A stretch of 64,000 bases of DNA from Armatimonadota bacterium (GTDB lineage Bacteria; Armatimonadota; Fimbriimonadia; Fimbriimonadales; Fimbriimonadaceae). Below, one piece after another: positions 37,450 through 46,533 of this stretch (the first letter of the stretch is position 1; every line of letters starts with the position of its first letter). The notes beneath the pieces are model-generated. The model saw nothing but the letters and a program-made list of their open reading frames with translations, had not been told where the DNA came from and searched no databases. A program made the position numbers and the translations under genes. The stretch lies in NCBI GenBank assembly GCA_027451905.1, contig DAIDHV010000006.1, forward strand, positions 1-64,000, read 5' to 3'.

Positions 37450-38340
37450 CTACTTGCCGTACTCTAATTCGTGGAGGATTCTGGGATTCATACGCCAACC
37501 CTCCTCAACTTTTACATGAAGCCCAAGGTACACGTGGCGGCCAATTAGCGCCTCGATTTCGGCGCGGGCGCCTTGACCTATCTCTTTGAGAGTCTGACCG
37601 TTCTTTCCGATGAGAATGCCTCGTTGGCTTGGTTTTTCTACCAAAATGGTGGCTTCAATTCTGGTTTCCGACTCTTCATCTTCCCAAACATCCACAATTA
37701 CGGCGCAAGAATAGGGGATTTCTTGTCTCGTTCGGTTTAGGATTTGCTCTCGAACCAGTTCGGCCGACAAGAACTTGGAAGAGCGATCAGTCAGATCATC
37801 TTCTTCGAATTGAGGCTCACCTGGTGGCAGATAGGCGATAATCATCTCTTCTAATTTGTCAATGTTAATAGCTCGGTTAGCCTGGGTAAGCATATACTCT
37901 TCGGTTTTGAAGAGCTGGCAATAGGCGGCTATGAAAGGCTCAACATTTTCTGCCTTGAGTCGGTCCATTTTGTTGAGGCAAACAAGGATCGGGACTCCTG
38001 CGCCTTGCTGATCTACCGCTTTAGCAACTTCTCGATCTAGTTCTCCTGGGTGATGGGCGCCATCAACCACGGCAAGAATGACGTCCACATGGTCAAGGGC
38101 GCCTTTTGATGCCGCCAGCATCTCTCGATCTAACCTTGTGTGAGGGGTGTGAATTCCGGGCGTGTCCACAAAGACCAGCTCGGCGTTCTGTCGATGGGCT
38201 ATACCAACAAGGGAGGTTCGAGTCGTCTGAGGTTTTTCACTGACGATGGAGATTTTTTGACCTACAATCGCGTTGAGGATGGTGCTTTTCCCCACATTTG
38301 GCCTTCCAACAATGGCGATCTTGCCACTTTTGTACTTCAT
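37450..38340 (-). CDS. era: GTPase Era
   Basis: A 296-residue ribosome-assembly GTPase that binds the 3' end of 16S rRNA. G1 is G-R-P-N-V-G-K-S-T, G3 is D-T-P-G-I-H, and G4 is N-K-M-D. The C-terminal KH domain shows G-I-L-I-G-K-N-G-Q-T-L-K-E-I-G. The length is normal. Its ATG overlaps the stop of the 1052-residue gene by 4 nt, so it is translated by coupling. Confidence 0.96.
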   Translation of the reverse strand: MKYKSGKIAIVGRPNVGKSTILNAIVGQKISIVSEKPQTTRTSLVGIAHRQNAELVFVDTPGIHTPHTRLDREMLAASKGALDHVDVILAVVDGAHHPGELDREVAKAVDQQGAGVPILVCLNKMDRLKAENVEPFIAAYCQLFKTEEYMLTQANRAINIDKLEEMIIAYLPPGEPQFEEDDLTDRSSKFLSAELVREQILNRTRQEIPYSCAVIVDVWEDEESETRIEATILVEKPSQRGILIGKNGQTLKEIGQGARAEIEALIGRHVYLGLHVKVEEGWRMNPRILHELEYGK

Positions 38341-41300
38341 ACCCGTTTTCGGAAGAAGGCACTAATGCCAGTTTCTGGTTCATAGCTCCCCTGGCCAGCT
38401 TGCCCTTGACGTCCACGCTTCTTCCTGCGATTCTGGCGCCGATTTCGGGAGTAAGACCCATTGTCCTCATCCGATTCTGACGCAAACTCCTCGGTTTCAA
38501 AGGTTATGATGGGCTGCAAAAGCCACTCTTCTTTGACTTCATCGGGCAAGGCATCTTCTACGTAGTCCGCAAACTTCAGGATGGGAATATCAATGTCCGA
38601 CTCTTTCTCTAGGCGGATATTAAGATCTCGTTCTGGCAGTTCGCCAACTTCCAAGACCTTAGCGGCATCGGCCCGAATGATCCGCTCAATTTCTTCTCCG
38701 CCTCCAATCAAGAAGGTGTAGGTTGAGTTTTCCGAGGCCACAAATTTTAAGATGTTGCCTTCTAATTTGGGATAGGTTCCGGTGAGAACGTCGTAAGCAA
38801 TCCAACCGGCTGGGAGGGGAACTGTCCGGCTGCCACCTGCTCTCACATGGATGCTTACAAAAGGAAGGCTCACGTTAACGGTGTCTTCTTGGATATCAAA
38901 TTGATGGGCTCCGGCGAGGTGTCCAAGTCCCCTAATGAGCCCCGGAGAGATCAGAGGCTCACCTAGGAAAATTGAAGTCCAGAAACTTTCAGGATCATCG
39001 GAGTGGCCAAAAGTTTTGAGAGCAAAACTTGGCAAACCGCTTTGGAGATATTCACCTAAGACTTCGAGGTTTTCATCGTAAACTGCAAAATAGCTTGGCT
39101 CTAGTTTGGAGCCTCCGATTCTGCCTTGGTCAGGGAAGTAGCCGGAAAGGGCATGACGCCGATCCACAAGGACGGTGCCGGACTTGGAGAAGAATGGCTG
39201 CGGCTTCAGGGCAATGCCAACCACTTCACGAACCCGATCCATAGCATCTCTTCCCCCATCAAACAAGGCAGCTGCATACAGCCAAAGCAAAACCTTGCCC
39301 TTGCAGTGGAGGCGAGACTGGACCGCGCTGCGCAATGGTGACCGCATATCCCAGGCGTTTAAGAAAATGTAGAGCTTTGCATCTGGGAATCTTTCGCGAT
39401 GAGCAAGATCACTCAGCAAGTAGTAGCCAATCCGCAATCCAGCGCGATGGGCAGCATCGCAAACGTTCTGGACCAAAAGCAAGAACGCATTAGGATCAAC
39501 TAAATAGGCAAGCGATCTCTCATCAATAAAGATGACCACCTCTGGTTCTTGGAGATCAGCCGACATTCTTTCAATTAGCAAATTCTTGATTGAAGACGCC
39601 CTTTGCCAAATGCCAGGGAAGTTCAGCCAGCCCCTCCCATAAGAATCGCACCAGTTTAAGCCGCTTGCGTGGGCAACCGCGGCACCGGCACCGCGCCAAT
39701 GAGCCGCTTCTAATGCCTGAGGGTTATTGAGAACTGGATTCTGGCTGTCATCTTCGGAGTAGGTGCTTAATGACGTCTTGAAGTCTTCATCTGAGATGAA
39801 CAACTTTCCGTTCAGAGCGCAACTGTCAACCGGCAGCGGTATCGTCGCTGTGCCGCCCGGGGTCCGTTCTCGATAGCTTGGCGGACCAGAGATAAAGTCA
39901 ATTTCCGGGGCCCTCAAGAGTTTTCCAAGTGCCAGATGGCCGCTGTAGGGGTGGGACCACTCGAAGGTAAAGCCATAGCTAACCCCAACCAAAAACCAGC
40001 CATCACTGGCTCTTTTCACAGTTGCAGCAAGGGACCGAATGCGCTGCATGGTGGCATCGCTTAAAAAGAGATGGTAGTCCACAACTCGACGCTGTTTGCG
40101 AGACGACCTTACAAATCGCTCGCCGTCGGCGCCTTCGGGGGCAAAATCTGGGATTGTGATCGAGTCAAACTCAGCTTGGCCATCAAACCAAGCCGCTCGC
40201 AGGGTCACAATATCGTTCTGATACCGGCTACGGCACCACTTTCGGAACCCAATTTCGGCAGCGGGAGAAAGGTCGTACCCTTCTTCCACTTCTCGTTTCC
40301 ATGGGGTTTTCCCTAGATGAAATCCGATGACATGAGACCCAAATTCTCCCGATCGAAGCTGGCTGGTGAAGTCATAAAGGTGTGCCTCCACTTTGTCCCA
40401 ATAAGCTTGATCAAAGGTTGAAGGGTGATTTGAGTTTCGACCATTGATGGAATTTGGAAATTGCTGCTTCCAATCGTACGGCGGTTTAAAGTGAAGCAAA
40501 AAGGAGATATTAGCGCTGGGATTGATCCCAACCACTCGCTCTAAAATGACCCTTGCATCGGCTAAGAGGGAATCTACTGAATCTCCGATTGAAAAGTTGA
40601 TCCCGAGCTGCACCAGGTTGATTCCTGCCTCGGAAGCATGCTTGATCTGCTCCGCAATTGTTGACCAAGATCTCATTTCAAAGTCAAACACAGAAAAGAA
40701 AAGGGGTGGAATTGCTACTTGACCCTTAACAAGGGTAGGGATTCCATTTCTCGTAATGACCTGAGGAGCGTCAGGTGGAACCATCATCGGCGCTTCTTCC
40801 ACCAACGGTTCCTCGATTAACGGCTCTTGGAGTTCCGGTTCCAACTGGGGATCGAGGGAATATAAACTCTCGGTAAAGATTTCTTCTGGTTCAGCAATTG
40901 GTCGCTTTAGCCCTTTGTTGTTTGTAGCGCCAGACCTGGTTCGAAAAGCGACTGAAAACTCGGTTAATGCAGCATCCAGATCAAAACCTTGATCGGAAGC
41001 ATCGGTCTCATCTTCTGGTTTTGGCTTTCCTGCCAAGGTTCTAGGTTTGGCCCTACTGATTTCTGCCTGTTTTGAAGCGATGCTGGAGGCATCCACATTT
41101 TTCTTGCCAGTCGATCGCCATTCAATGATTGTGAAGGTACTGTCGACAGGTTCGGAACTGGCGTGACTTGGTTTTGAGGCTTGCTTTTTGGCTTTTGAGG
41201 CAGGAGTTGGTTTTGGTGATTCCTGCTCGATCCGCTCACCGGCGGCGGCTTTTCTTCCATTCTTTCGAAACGACACCTGCAAGGATTCATTTGGATCCTG

Positions 41301-41495
41301 GATTTCTTCGGTAGCTTCGGGTTCAGATTCAGCGAGAACAGCCTTAGCCGGTTTGGGGGGCTTTGATGATTTGCTGGAAGCAGAAGCAGACTTGCGCTTG
41401 GATGGTTTGACCCCTAAGACAATCGCATCGGGGTGGCTAATTTCAATATCTGGTTCGGCGGGAGACAGTTTTTCAATAGGTTTCTTTCTAGGCAT
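38337..41495 (-). CDS. glycosidase-like TIM-barrel protein with basic tails
   Basis: A 1052-residue protein. Residues 1-230 are Lys/Ser/Pro/Glu-rich and probably disordered. The middle (about 260-870) resembles GH42-like beta-galactosidase proteins: a TIM barrel with the segment V-I-G-F-H-L-G (where GH42 has the acid/base N-E), W-C-R-S-R-Y, and L-N-G-K-L-F-I-S-D-E-D-F, whose Asp/Glu cluster could hold the nucleophile, then a trimerisation-like Rossmann region and a beta-sandwich. The last 40 residues are Arg/Gln/Gly-rich (R-R-Q-N-R-R-K-K-R-G-R). No signal peptide is seen, so it is predicted cytoplasmic. The GH42 link is from memory of the family and is moderate. It overlaps era. Confidence 0.6.
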   Translation of the reverse strand: MPRKKPIEKLSPAEPDIEISHPDAIVLGVKPSKRKSASASSKSSKPPKPAKAVLAESEPEATEEIQDPNESLQVSFRKNGRKAAAGERIEQESPKPTPASKAKKQASKPSHASSEPVDSTFTIIEWRSTGKKNVDASSIASKQAEISRAKPRTLAGKPKPEDETDASDQGFDLDAALTEFSVAFRTRSGATNNKGLKRPIAEPEEIFTESLYSLDPQLEPELQEPLIEEPLVEEAPMMVPPDAPQVITRNGIPTLVKGQVAIPPLFFSVFDFEMRSWSTIAEQIKHASEAGINLVQLGINFSIGDSVDSLLADARVILERVVGINPSANISFLLHFKPPYDWKQQFPNSINGRNSNHPSTFDQAYWDKVEAHLYDFTSQLRSGEFGSHVIGFHLGKTPWKREVEEGYDLSPAAEIGFRKWCRSRYQNDIVTLRAAWFDGQAEFDSITIPDFAPEGADGERFVRSSRKQRRVVDYHLFLSDATMQRIRSLAATVKRASDGWFLVGVSYGFTFEWSHPYSGHLALGKLLRAPEIDFISGPPSYRERTPGGTATIPLPVDSCALNGKLFISDEDFKTSLSTYSEDDSQNPVLNNPQALEAAHWRGAGAAVAHASGLNWCDSYGRGWLNFPGIWQRASSIKNLLIERMSADLQEPEVVIFIDERSLAYLVDPNAFLLLVQNVCDAAHRAGLRIGYYLLSDLAHRERFPDAKLYIFLNAWDMRSPLRSAVQSRLHCKGKVLLWLYAAALFDGGRDAMDRVREVVGIALKPQPFFSKSGTVLVDRRHALSGYFPDQGRIGGSKLEPSYFAVYDENLEVLGEYLQSGLPSFALKTFGHSDDPESFWTSIFLGEPLISPGLIRGLGHLAGAHQFDIQEDTVNVSLPFVSIHVRAGGSRTVPLPAGWIAYDVLTGTYPKLEGNILKFVASENSTYTFLIGGGEEIERIIRADAAKVLEVGELPERDLNIRLEKESDIDIPILKFADYVEDALPDEVKEEWLLQPIITFETEEFASESDEDNGSYSRNRRQNRRKKRGRQGQAGQGSYEPETGISAFFRKRV

Positions 41496-41721
41496 GACGG
41501 AGTTAAGTCGGATGTGAATGTAAGTGTTTTCAGTCTGCCAAGTTGCTTAAGAGGCATGGCTGGAAATGAGCTTTCACCAATTCTATTTGGAAAGCTTTGA
41601 AGGTGCCAAGCAAACGAGGAACACCTCATTGAAGTTGCTGGCGAGTTCACTCTTGAGATTATGACAGATGCGGAACAAATAAACCAAATTTGGCATTTTT
41701 TGAACTTTGATCGAAAATTCG

Positions 41722-43596
41722 ATGAAACCTGCTAAAAATGCAGGGAAGCTAATCCGACAATTTGAAATGATGGCAACTGCCTCAATTAGCGTTCATCTGG
41801 TTCCAAGTGCTGCCGCTGTTTCTGGCGCAGGCTCTGGTCGTGGATCTGACCAGTCTTCCGCTGGCTTCGATAAAGTTCTTGCCCCATTGATTCAAGGCTC
41901 CAATGCACTTGCCGATCCTGGGGGATTAGGAAGATCGTCACCACCCCCCAAAATTGGCGGACAAGTTGCTGATCCGCCACCACCCAAATCAAGCCCGGGC
42001 AAATTAAACAAGGGCAAGTTGAACAAGGAGGCACAAGATGGAAAACCGACAGCACCATCTCAATCGCAGGACCAAAGTTCAAAGCCAGTTTCAAAATTCA
42101 ACTTGGCATCAGCGGTTGCAGTCGCTTTTTCTTTACCGTCAAACTCCAATCTTGGCAAAGCCAACATTGCTGAGCATGCTATAGCCTCGGCGGCTGATTG
42201 GAATGGCATCAGTCCCTCTGATCGGCTCATCGGCGCGGGAACAAGCGAGCCGTTCACTGGCAAGCTAGGTTCCTCGGCTATCATCGCGGGTAAGGATCAA
42301 AAAGGGGCAATATCCGCCCAGGATCAGGCTCAGATTCTTGCTTCTAGCCAAAATGGCTCCGAGCAAAAATCGGCATCTGGATCTCAGGAATTGGCGATTT
42401 TGGATGCAAACCTATCTCAGAATCAAGAAGGCCTCAGTTCGATCCCTGTCAAATTGCAAGAAGGGCCAGACCAAAAGCTTTCGGCCAAGTTCTCCAGCGT
42501 CAATAAAGAAAGCAATTTCAATTCGCAGGATTCAGTGCCGGTCAAGCCTATCTCATCAGCCAATAAATCAGACAGCACGATTACAGAGCCAGGGCAGGAC
42601 AGCCGAATCCAGGTTCAAAATTCAAGCACACAGGAGGCAAACAGTCAAATCGCCTCTCAGAGCAATCCAAGCCGCCAAAGTATAAGCATCAATGATCCGC
42701 AAGCTGCCTTTAACCCTACTGGCTTGAGCGCGTCTGGTATGGGCGCAAGACCCTCCGAAGTGAGCGGAAAGAAAGGAGGCGAAAGCCTTTCAACCCAGTC
42801 TGCTGTCAAGGGACAGCAATCCGAGGTCACGGGTAGTCGAACGGCAAGTTCCTCCAATCAAGGCTCTGATGGTGGCAATTCAACGGGATTGAAGAGATCG
42901 AATCAAGAGATTCCTATCACTTCGAAATCCGTAAAGGAACCGGCTAGCCCGAATTCTAGCCCACTTACGGAAAAAGCAGCGACGGTTGCAAAGACTAGCA
43001 GCCAAGAATCGTCTTCGGTGGCAGGTTTTGGATCTATTCAAGTTGGAAAAGGGATGCAAAGCGGCACGTCGGCACCCGTCCAACCCACTGATCCAATTGA
43101 CCTGCGACAGTCCACAATGATTGCAAAACAGGTCTCGGAGAGAATTCAGCTGCTGGCAGCGGGAAGAAATGGAGAGCAGGTAACCCTGCAAATCAATCCC
43201 AAGGACTTCGGCGCCATCACAATGACGGTTAATGCAGTTGGAAAGACAATTTCAACTTTGATTTCAACCGAGAACTCTAGCGTTCGCCATGCTTTGAATG
43301 CAAACCGGCAGGAAATTGAATCTAGCCTTGTTCAAAAGGGATATTCTGCCGCTTCCGTCAGCGTGAGTTCCCAAACGTCGAACCATGGCAACAAAGAGCA
43401 ACTGCCTAATCAGAATTTGAGTTTTGGATCACAGCCTCAGCAGGGCAATAAGCAGGGTCAAGGGCAACCCCAAACTGCTTCCCAAAGCGGACATGCCAAT
43501 TTTGCCAACGGGGCTTCTGCCAACCTTGTGCCAGAACTGGATTCACACTCCAACAACTCATCTTTTTCAAAAACATCAATTGATATGCGAGCGTAA
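41722..43596 (+). CDS. fliK: flagellar hook-length control protein
   Basis: About 624 residues. The long N-terminal and middle part is Ser/Gln/Asn/Lys-rich and disordered, as in FliK, which acts as a molecular ruler exported through the flagellar apparatus. The C-terminal Flg_hook domain (about 470-570) shows I-A-K-Q-V-S-E-R-I, V-T-L-Q-I-N-P-K-D-F-G and L-N-A-N-R-Q-E-I-E. It sits directly before flgD and flgE. The start is uncertain between 41722 and 41767/41770; a GACAAT hexamer ends 5 nt before 41767. Confidence 0.85.
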   Translation: MKPAKNAGKLIRQFEMMATASISVHLVPSAAAVSGAGSGRGSDQSSAGFDKVLAPLIQGSNALADPGGLGRSSPPPKIGGQVADPPPPKSSPGKLNKGKLNKEAQDGKPTAPSQSQDQSSKPVSKFNLASAVAVAFSLPSNSNLGKANIAEHAIASAADWNGISPSDRLIGAGTSEPFTGKLGSSAIIAGKDQKGAISAQDQAQILASSQNGSEQKSASGSQELAILDANLSQNQEGLSSIPVKLQEGPDQKLSAKFSSVNKESNFNSQDSVPVKPISSANKSDSTITEPGQDSRIQVQNSSTQEANSQIASQSNPSRQSISINDPQAAFNPTGLSASGMGARPSEVSGKKGGESLSTQSAVKGQQSEVTGSRTASSSNQGSDGGNSTGLKRSNQEIPITSKSVKEPASPNSSPLTEKAATVAKTSSQESSSVAGFGSIQVGKGMQSGTSAPVQPTDPIDLRQSTMIAKQVSERIQLLAAGRNGEQVTLQINPKDFGAITMTVNAVGKTISTLISTENSSVRHALNANRQEIESSLVQKGYSAASVSVSSQTSNHGNKEQLPNQNLSFGSQPQQGNKQGQGQPQTASQSGHANFANGASANLVPELDSHSNNSSFSKTSIDMRA

Positions 43597-43599
43597 AAA

Positions 43600-44217
43600 A
43601 TGAGCAATACCATAACACCAACCGTCGGAAGTACTTACTTTGGCCAGACACCGCCTGCACCCAGCGCAGGTTTGAACGTGAATACGTTTATCAGCCTGTT
43701 AGTCTCCGAACTTCAAAACCAAGATCCAACCCAGCCGATGTCTAGCAGTGACATGTTCAATCAGATGTCTCAGTTAGGTCAAATGCAGGGAATTAGCCAG
43801 TTGAACAGCAATGCTCAGATGCAAGAAGCTCAATCTCTGGTCGGAAAAACTATCACGTCAAGCGCAACCGATTCCACAACCGGAACCGTGACCGAAACCG
43901 ATGGATTAGTCGTAGGGGCATCAACCACCAACGGCAATTATACGCTTTCGGTTTTAACTTCGGATGGAACTACAAAATCCATTAATCTGACTGATGTCAA
44001 GAGTGTTCAGCCCAACCTCGATCCAACCACAGCTGCCAGCCTGATCGGCAAAACCATCAGCGGTACGGCCACGGTTCCTGGAAGCACTCAGCCTCAAGCA
44101 GTGAATGGAACTGTCACTAGCATCAGCGTTAGCGGCGGATCAACCTTGCTTAACGTCAATACATCTAACTTCGGTACAGTGCAGGTGCAAACAAGTGCAA
44201 TAACCTCTGTATCGTAG
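43600..44217 (+). CDS. flgD: flagellar hook-capping protein
   Basis: A 205-residue scaffold that caps the growing hook and guides FlgE assembly. The N-terminal signature F-I-S-L-L-V-S-E-L-Q-N-Q-D-P-T-Q-P-M is clear, with D-M-F-N-Q-M-S-Q-L after it. The rest is beta-rich (FlgD Tudor/Ig-like, with G-K-T-I repeats). It starts 3 nt after the fliK stop and is 8 nt before the next gene. Confidence 0.95.
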   Translation: MSNTITPTVGSTYFGQTPPAPSAGLNVNTFISLLVSELQNQDPTQPMSSSDMFNQMSQLGQMQGISQLNSNAQMQEAQSLVGKTITSSATDSTTGTVTETDGLVVGASTTNGNYTLSVLTSDGTTKSINLTDVKSVQPNLDPTTAASLIGKTISGTATVPGSTQPQAVNGTVTSISVSGGSTLLNVNTSNFGTVQVQTSAITSVS

Positions 44218-44225
44218 GAACCAAA

Positions 44226-44606
44226 ATGAGCAACCGAATCGAAAACCCAGCCATAGCAAACTTAATCCAGACGAGGGGAACCTCGGCCCCGGCAAGTATT
44301 GCTCCCCAAACGCCGACTACAGGTCCAAGCAGTTTTGAGAATGTCTTGCAAGACAAGCTCAAGGTGAGCGGCCATGCGGCGACGAGAATCGAAAGTCGAG
44401 GGATTAACCTTGGGCCAAGTGAGTGGGAAAGGGTAATCGGCGGAGTTGATAAAGCCGCTGCCAAAGGTGCTAAGGAGTCGCTGGTTATGGTTGATAACGT
44501 CGCTTTAGTGGTGAGCGTCAAAAACCGAACCGTCATTACTGCCGTTGATCAGCAAAACATCAAAGATAATGTTTTCACAAACATTGATAGTGCGGTGATT
44601 GTGTAG
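44226..44606 (+). CDS. flagellar operon protein, TIGR02530 family
   Basis: A 126-residue protein of the small family found between flgD and flgE in Firmicutes, Thermotogae and related groups. The core motif is G-H-A-A-T-R-I-E-S-R-G-I, then K-G-A-K-E-S-L-V-M-V-D-N-V-A-L-V-V-S-V-K-N-R-T-V-I-T, ending V-F-T-N-I-D-S-A-V. The exact function is not established, but position and conservation tie it to hook assembly. AGGA 7 nt upstream supports the start. Confidence 0.92.
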   Translation: MSNRIENPAIANLIQTRGTSAPASIAPQTPTTGPSSFENVLQDKLKVSGHAATRIESRGINLGPSEWERVIGGVDKAAAKGAKESLVMVDNVALVVSVKNRTVITAVDQQNIKDNVFTNIDSAVIV

Positions 44607-44714
44607 GCAGATCGTCAAATCGTAGGCCATTGCAGGACCGAGAAATCGGGAGCGTCTTGAAAACATGAATTGAATTCAAGTGGCCGACTTTCAAAAACAA
44701 TTCAATCAAAAATT

Positions 44715-46016
44715 ATGTTACAAGCGTTACTTGCCGGGGTGTCGAGCATTCAGTCTCAACAGTCGCGGTTAACCGTCATCGGAAACGACCTTTCCAATGT
44801 CAATACAGATGGATTTAAGAGCTCGGATGTTCTTTTTAAAGACATGCTTTCTCAGACCCTCCAAGGAGCATCGCCTCCACAAAACGGGGCCGGTGGAACC
44901 AATCCAATCCAGGTTGGTCTCGGCGCGGTGGTTGGCAGCACGACCATTGACCAGGCTCAAGGTTCGCTTAACGCTACCGGGAAACCAACCGACATGGCCA
45001 TTCAGGGCAATGGGTTCTTTATGGTTTCAACCGGAAGTGGCGTGAGCTACTCTCGAGATGGAGCGTTTAGCCTGGACGCGAATGGAGATTTGGTTCAGGA
45101 TTCCACTGGCTACAAGCTTTTGGGATGGAGTGCCAGCAATTTGGGAGTTATTTCTACCACGAATGGCATCAGCACAAGCGATGCCCTCAACATTCCAGTG
45201 GGATCTCTCAGCTCCGTGCAGCCGACAACTTCGTTGGCTCTCAGCGGTAACTTGAGCAGCACGGCAGCTTCAACCGACACTTGGACGTCTCAGGCAACTG
45301 TATACGACAGTTTGGGTGGTGCTCAAACGGTTACGGTTCAGTTCTTGAACCATACAAGTCCACCACCAGCCAGCCCTGCACCTCCGACAGGAGCGCAATC
45401 CAGTTGGGACTGGGCGGTTTATGCCGGCAGTTCTGCCACAGGATCTCCTTTAGCGACTTCGGCTAGTTCCGGAAGTAGCCCCTTGTTTTTTGATGCCAAT
45501 GGAAACATTATTCCGCCAGGATCTGGGATCACCAATACGGTTTCCGTTCCAGGAGGAACTGGTGCCAATCCTGCCGCGGTTTCTTTGGACTTTAGTTCAA
45601 TCAGCCAGGTCAGCAGCAACAGTTCGGTTTCCGAAAAGAGCCAAAATGGGTTTCCTCCCGGATCATTGTCAAGCTTCACAATTGGTCAGGATGGAACCAT
45701 TACGGGAACCTTTACGAATGGTCTAACTCGGTCACTAGGACAGGTTGCGATTGCAACCTTTGCCAATCCAGAAGGGCTTTCAAGTACCGGTGGCAACCAA
45801 TGGCAAGAGACCGCCAACTCTGGCATTGCCCGAGTCTCGACACCAAGCCAGAACGGAGCCGGCATCGTCAGTGCAGGATTCTTAGAACAAAGCAATGTTG
45901 ATATGGGAACAGAGTTTTCTAATCTCATCGTGACTCAAACTGGTTTCCAAGCGAATACAAAAATCGTGAGTACAGTCGATCAGATGCTGCAGACTTTGAT
46001 CGCAATGAAGCAGTAA
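44715..46016 (+). CDS. flgE: flagellar hook protein FlgE
   Basis: A 433-residue hook subunit. The N-terminus holds the rod/hook signature S-N-V-N-T-D-G-F-K and the N-terminal helix, residues about 80-150 carry Q-G-N-G-F-F-M-V-S, and the C-terminal coil ends in G-F-Q-A-N-T-K-I-V-S-T-V-D-Q-M-L. Large Ser/Thr/Gly-rich inserts form the exposed domain. ATG 44715 is used because it gives the canonical M-L-Q-A-L N-terminus; no Shine-Dalgarno precedes it. A terminator follows. The basal body and other flagellar genes are not in the window. Confidence 0.95.
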   Translation: MLQALLAGVSSIQSQQSRLTVIGNDLSNVNTDGFKSSDVLFKDMLSQTLQGASPPQNGAGGTNPIQVGLGAVVGSTTIDQAQGSLNATGKPTDMAIQGNGFFMVSTGSGVSYSRDGAFSLDANGDLVQDSTGYKLLGWSASNLGVISTTNGISTSDALNIPVGSLSSVQPTTSLALSGNLSSTAASTDTWTSQATVYDSLGGAQTVTVQFLNHTSPPPASPAPPTGAQSSWDWAVYAGSSATGSPLATSASSGSSPLFFDANGNIIPPGSGITNTVSVPGGTGANPAAVSLDFSSISQVSSNSSVSEKSQNGFPPGSLSSFTIGQDGTITGTFTNGLTRSLGQVAIATFANPEGLSSTGGNQWQETANSGIARVSTPSQNGAGIVSAGFLEQSNVDMGTEFSNLIVTQTGFQANTKIVSTVDQMLQTLIAMKQ

Positions 46017-46036
46017 GGTAACTGAAGCTCATCAAA

Positions 46037-46070
46037 AAGTGCCCGCTGCCAGTAATGGCGCGGGCACTTT
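46037..46070 (+). terminator. hairpin terminator after flgE
   Basis: Arms AAGTGCCCGC (46037-46046) and GCGGGCACTT (46060-46069) with an inner GCCA/TGGC; followed by a short T stretch. Confidence 0.75.
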
Positions 46071-46111
46071 CTGCATATGGCCGTGCTGCCTTTCCTCAGA
46101 ATGGAAGCTTG

Positions 46112-46140
46112 TTGCCATCATTATCTGCATCAAGTAGACT
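46112..46140 (+). promoter_or_regulatory. promoter of the ridA operon
   Basis: TTGCCA (46112-46117), 17-base spacer, TAGACT (46135-46140). The -10 ends 6 nt before the ATG at 46147, so transcription should start at or next to the start codon (leaderless). Confidence 0.7.
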
Positions 46141-46146
46141 ATCGCG

Positions 46147-46533
46147 ATGCAGCGAAGAGTTGTTTCAACGACAAACGCTCCGGCCGCGATCGGCCCTTAT
46201 AGTCAAGCGGTCAGCGTTGGTAGAAACTTTCTTTTTATGAGTGGGCAAATTCCACTCACTCCAGAAGGCAGCGTAGTCACGGGCTCTATTAAAGAACAAA
46301 CCCAGCAAGTTGTTGAGAACATGAAGGCAGTGCTTGCCGAGGAAGGTTTAACGCCGGATAATCTTGTCAAGACGACAATTTTCTTGTCATCAATGAACCA
46401 CTTTGCGGAAGTGAATGAGGTTTACGGAGCCATGTTTTCTGGCGATCCTCCCGCGAGATCAACGGTTGCGGTGGCAGGACTTCCGCGCGGAGTCGATGTT
46501 GAAATTGAAGGGATTGCGGTGTACCCATCTTGA
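46147..46533 (+). CDS. ridA: RidA-family deaminase
   Basis: A 128-residue trimeric Rid protein that hydrolyses reactive enamine/imine intermediates released by PLP enzymes. Key segments are A-P-A-A-I-G-P-Y-S-Q-A, F-M-S-G-Q-I-P-L-T-P and the C-terminal P-P-A-R-S-T-V-A-V with the substrate-binding Arg, followed by G-V-D-V-E-I-E. The length is typical. It begins with a leaderless-type promoter and overlaps the next gene by 4 nt (TTGA), so the three genes that follow form one transcription unit. Confidence 0.95.
   Translation: MQRRVVSTTNAPAAIGPYSQAVSVGRNFLFMSGQIPLTPEGSVVTGSIKEQTQQVVENMKAVLAEEGLTPDNLVKTTIFLSSMNHFAEVNEVYGAMFSGDPPARSTVAVAGLPRGVDVEIEGIAVYPS

Noticed and set aside
41685-41721. sigma-54-like TGGCA-TTTTTTGAA upstream of fliK
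   Set aside because: The conserved GC at -12 is missing at the required spacing, so the match is too weak.
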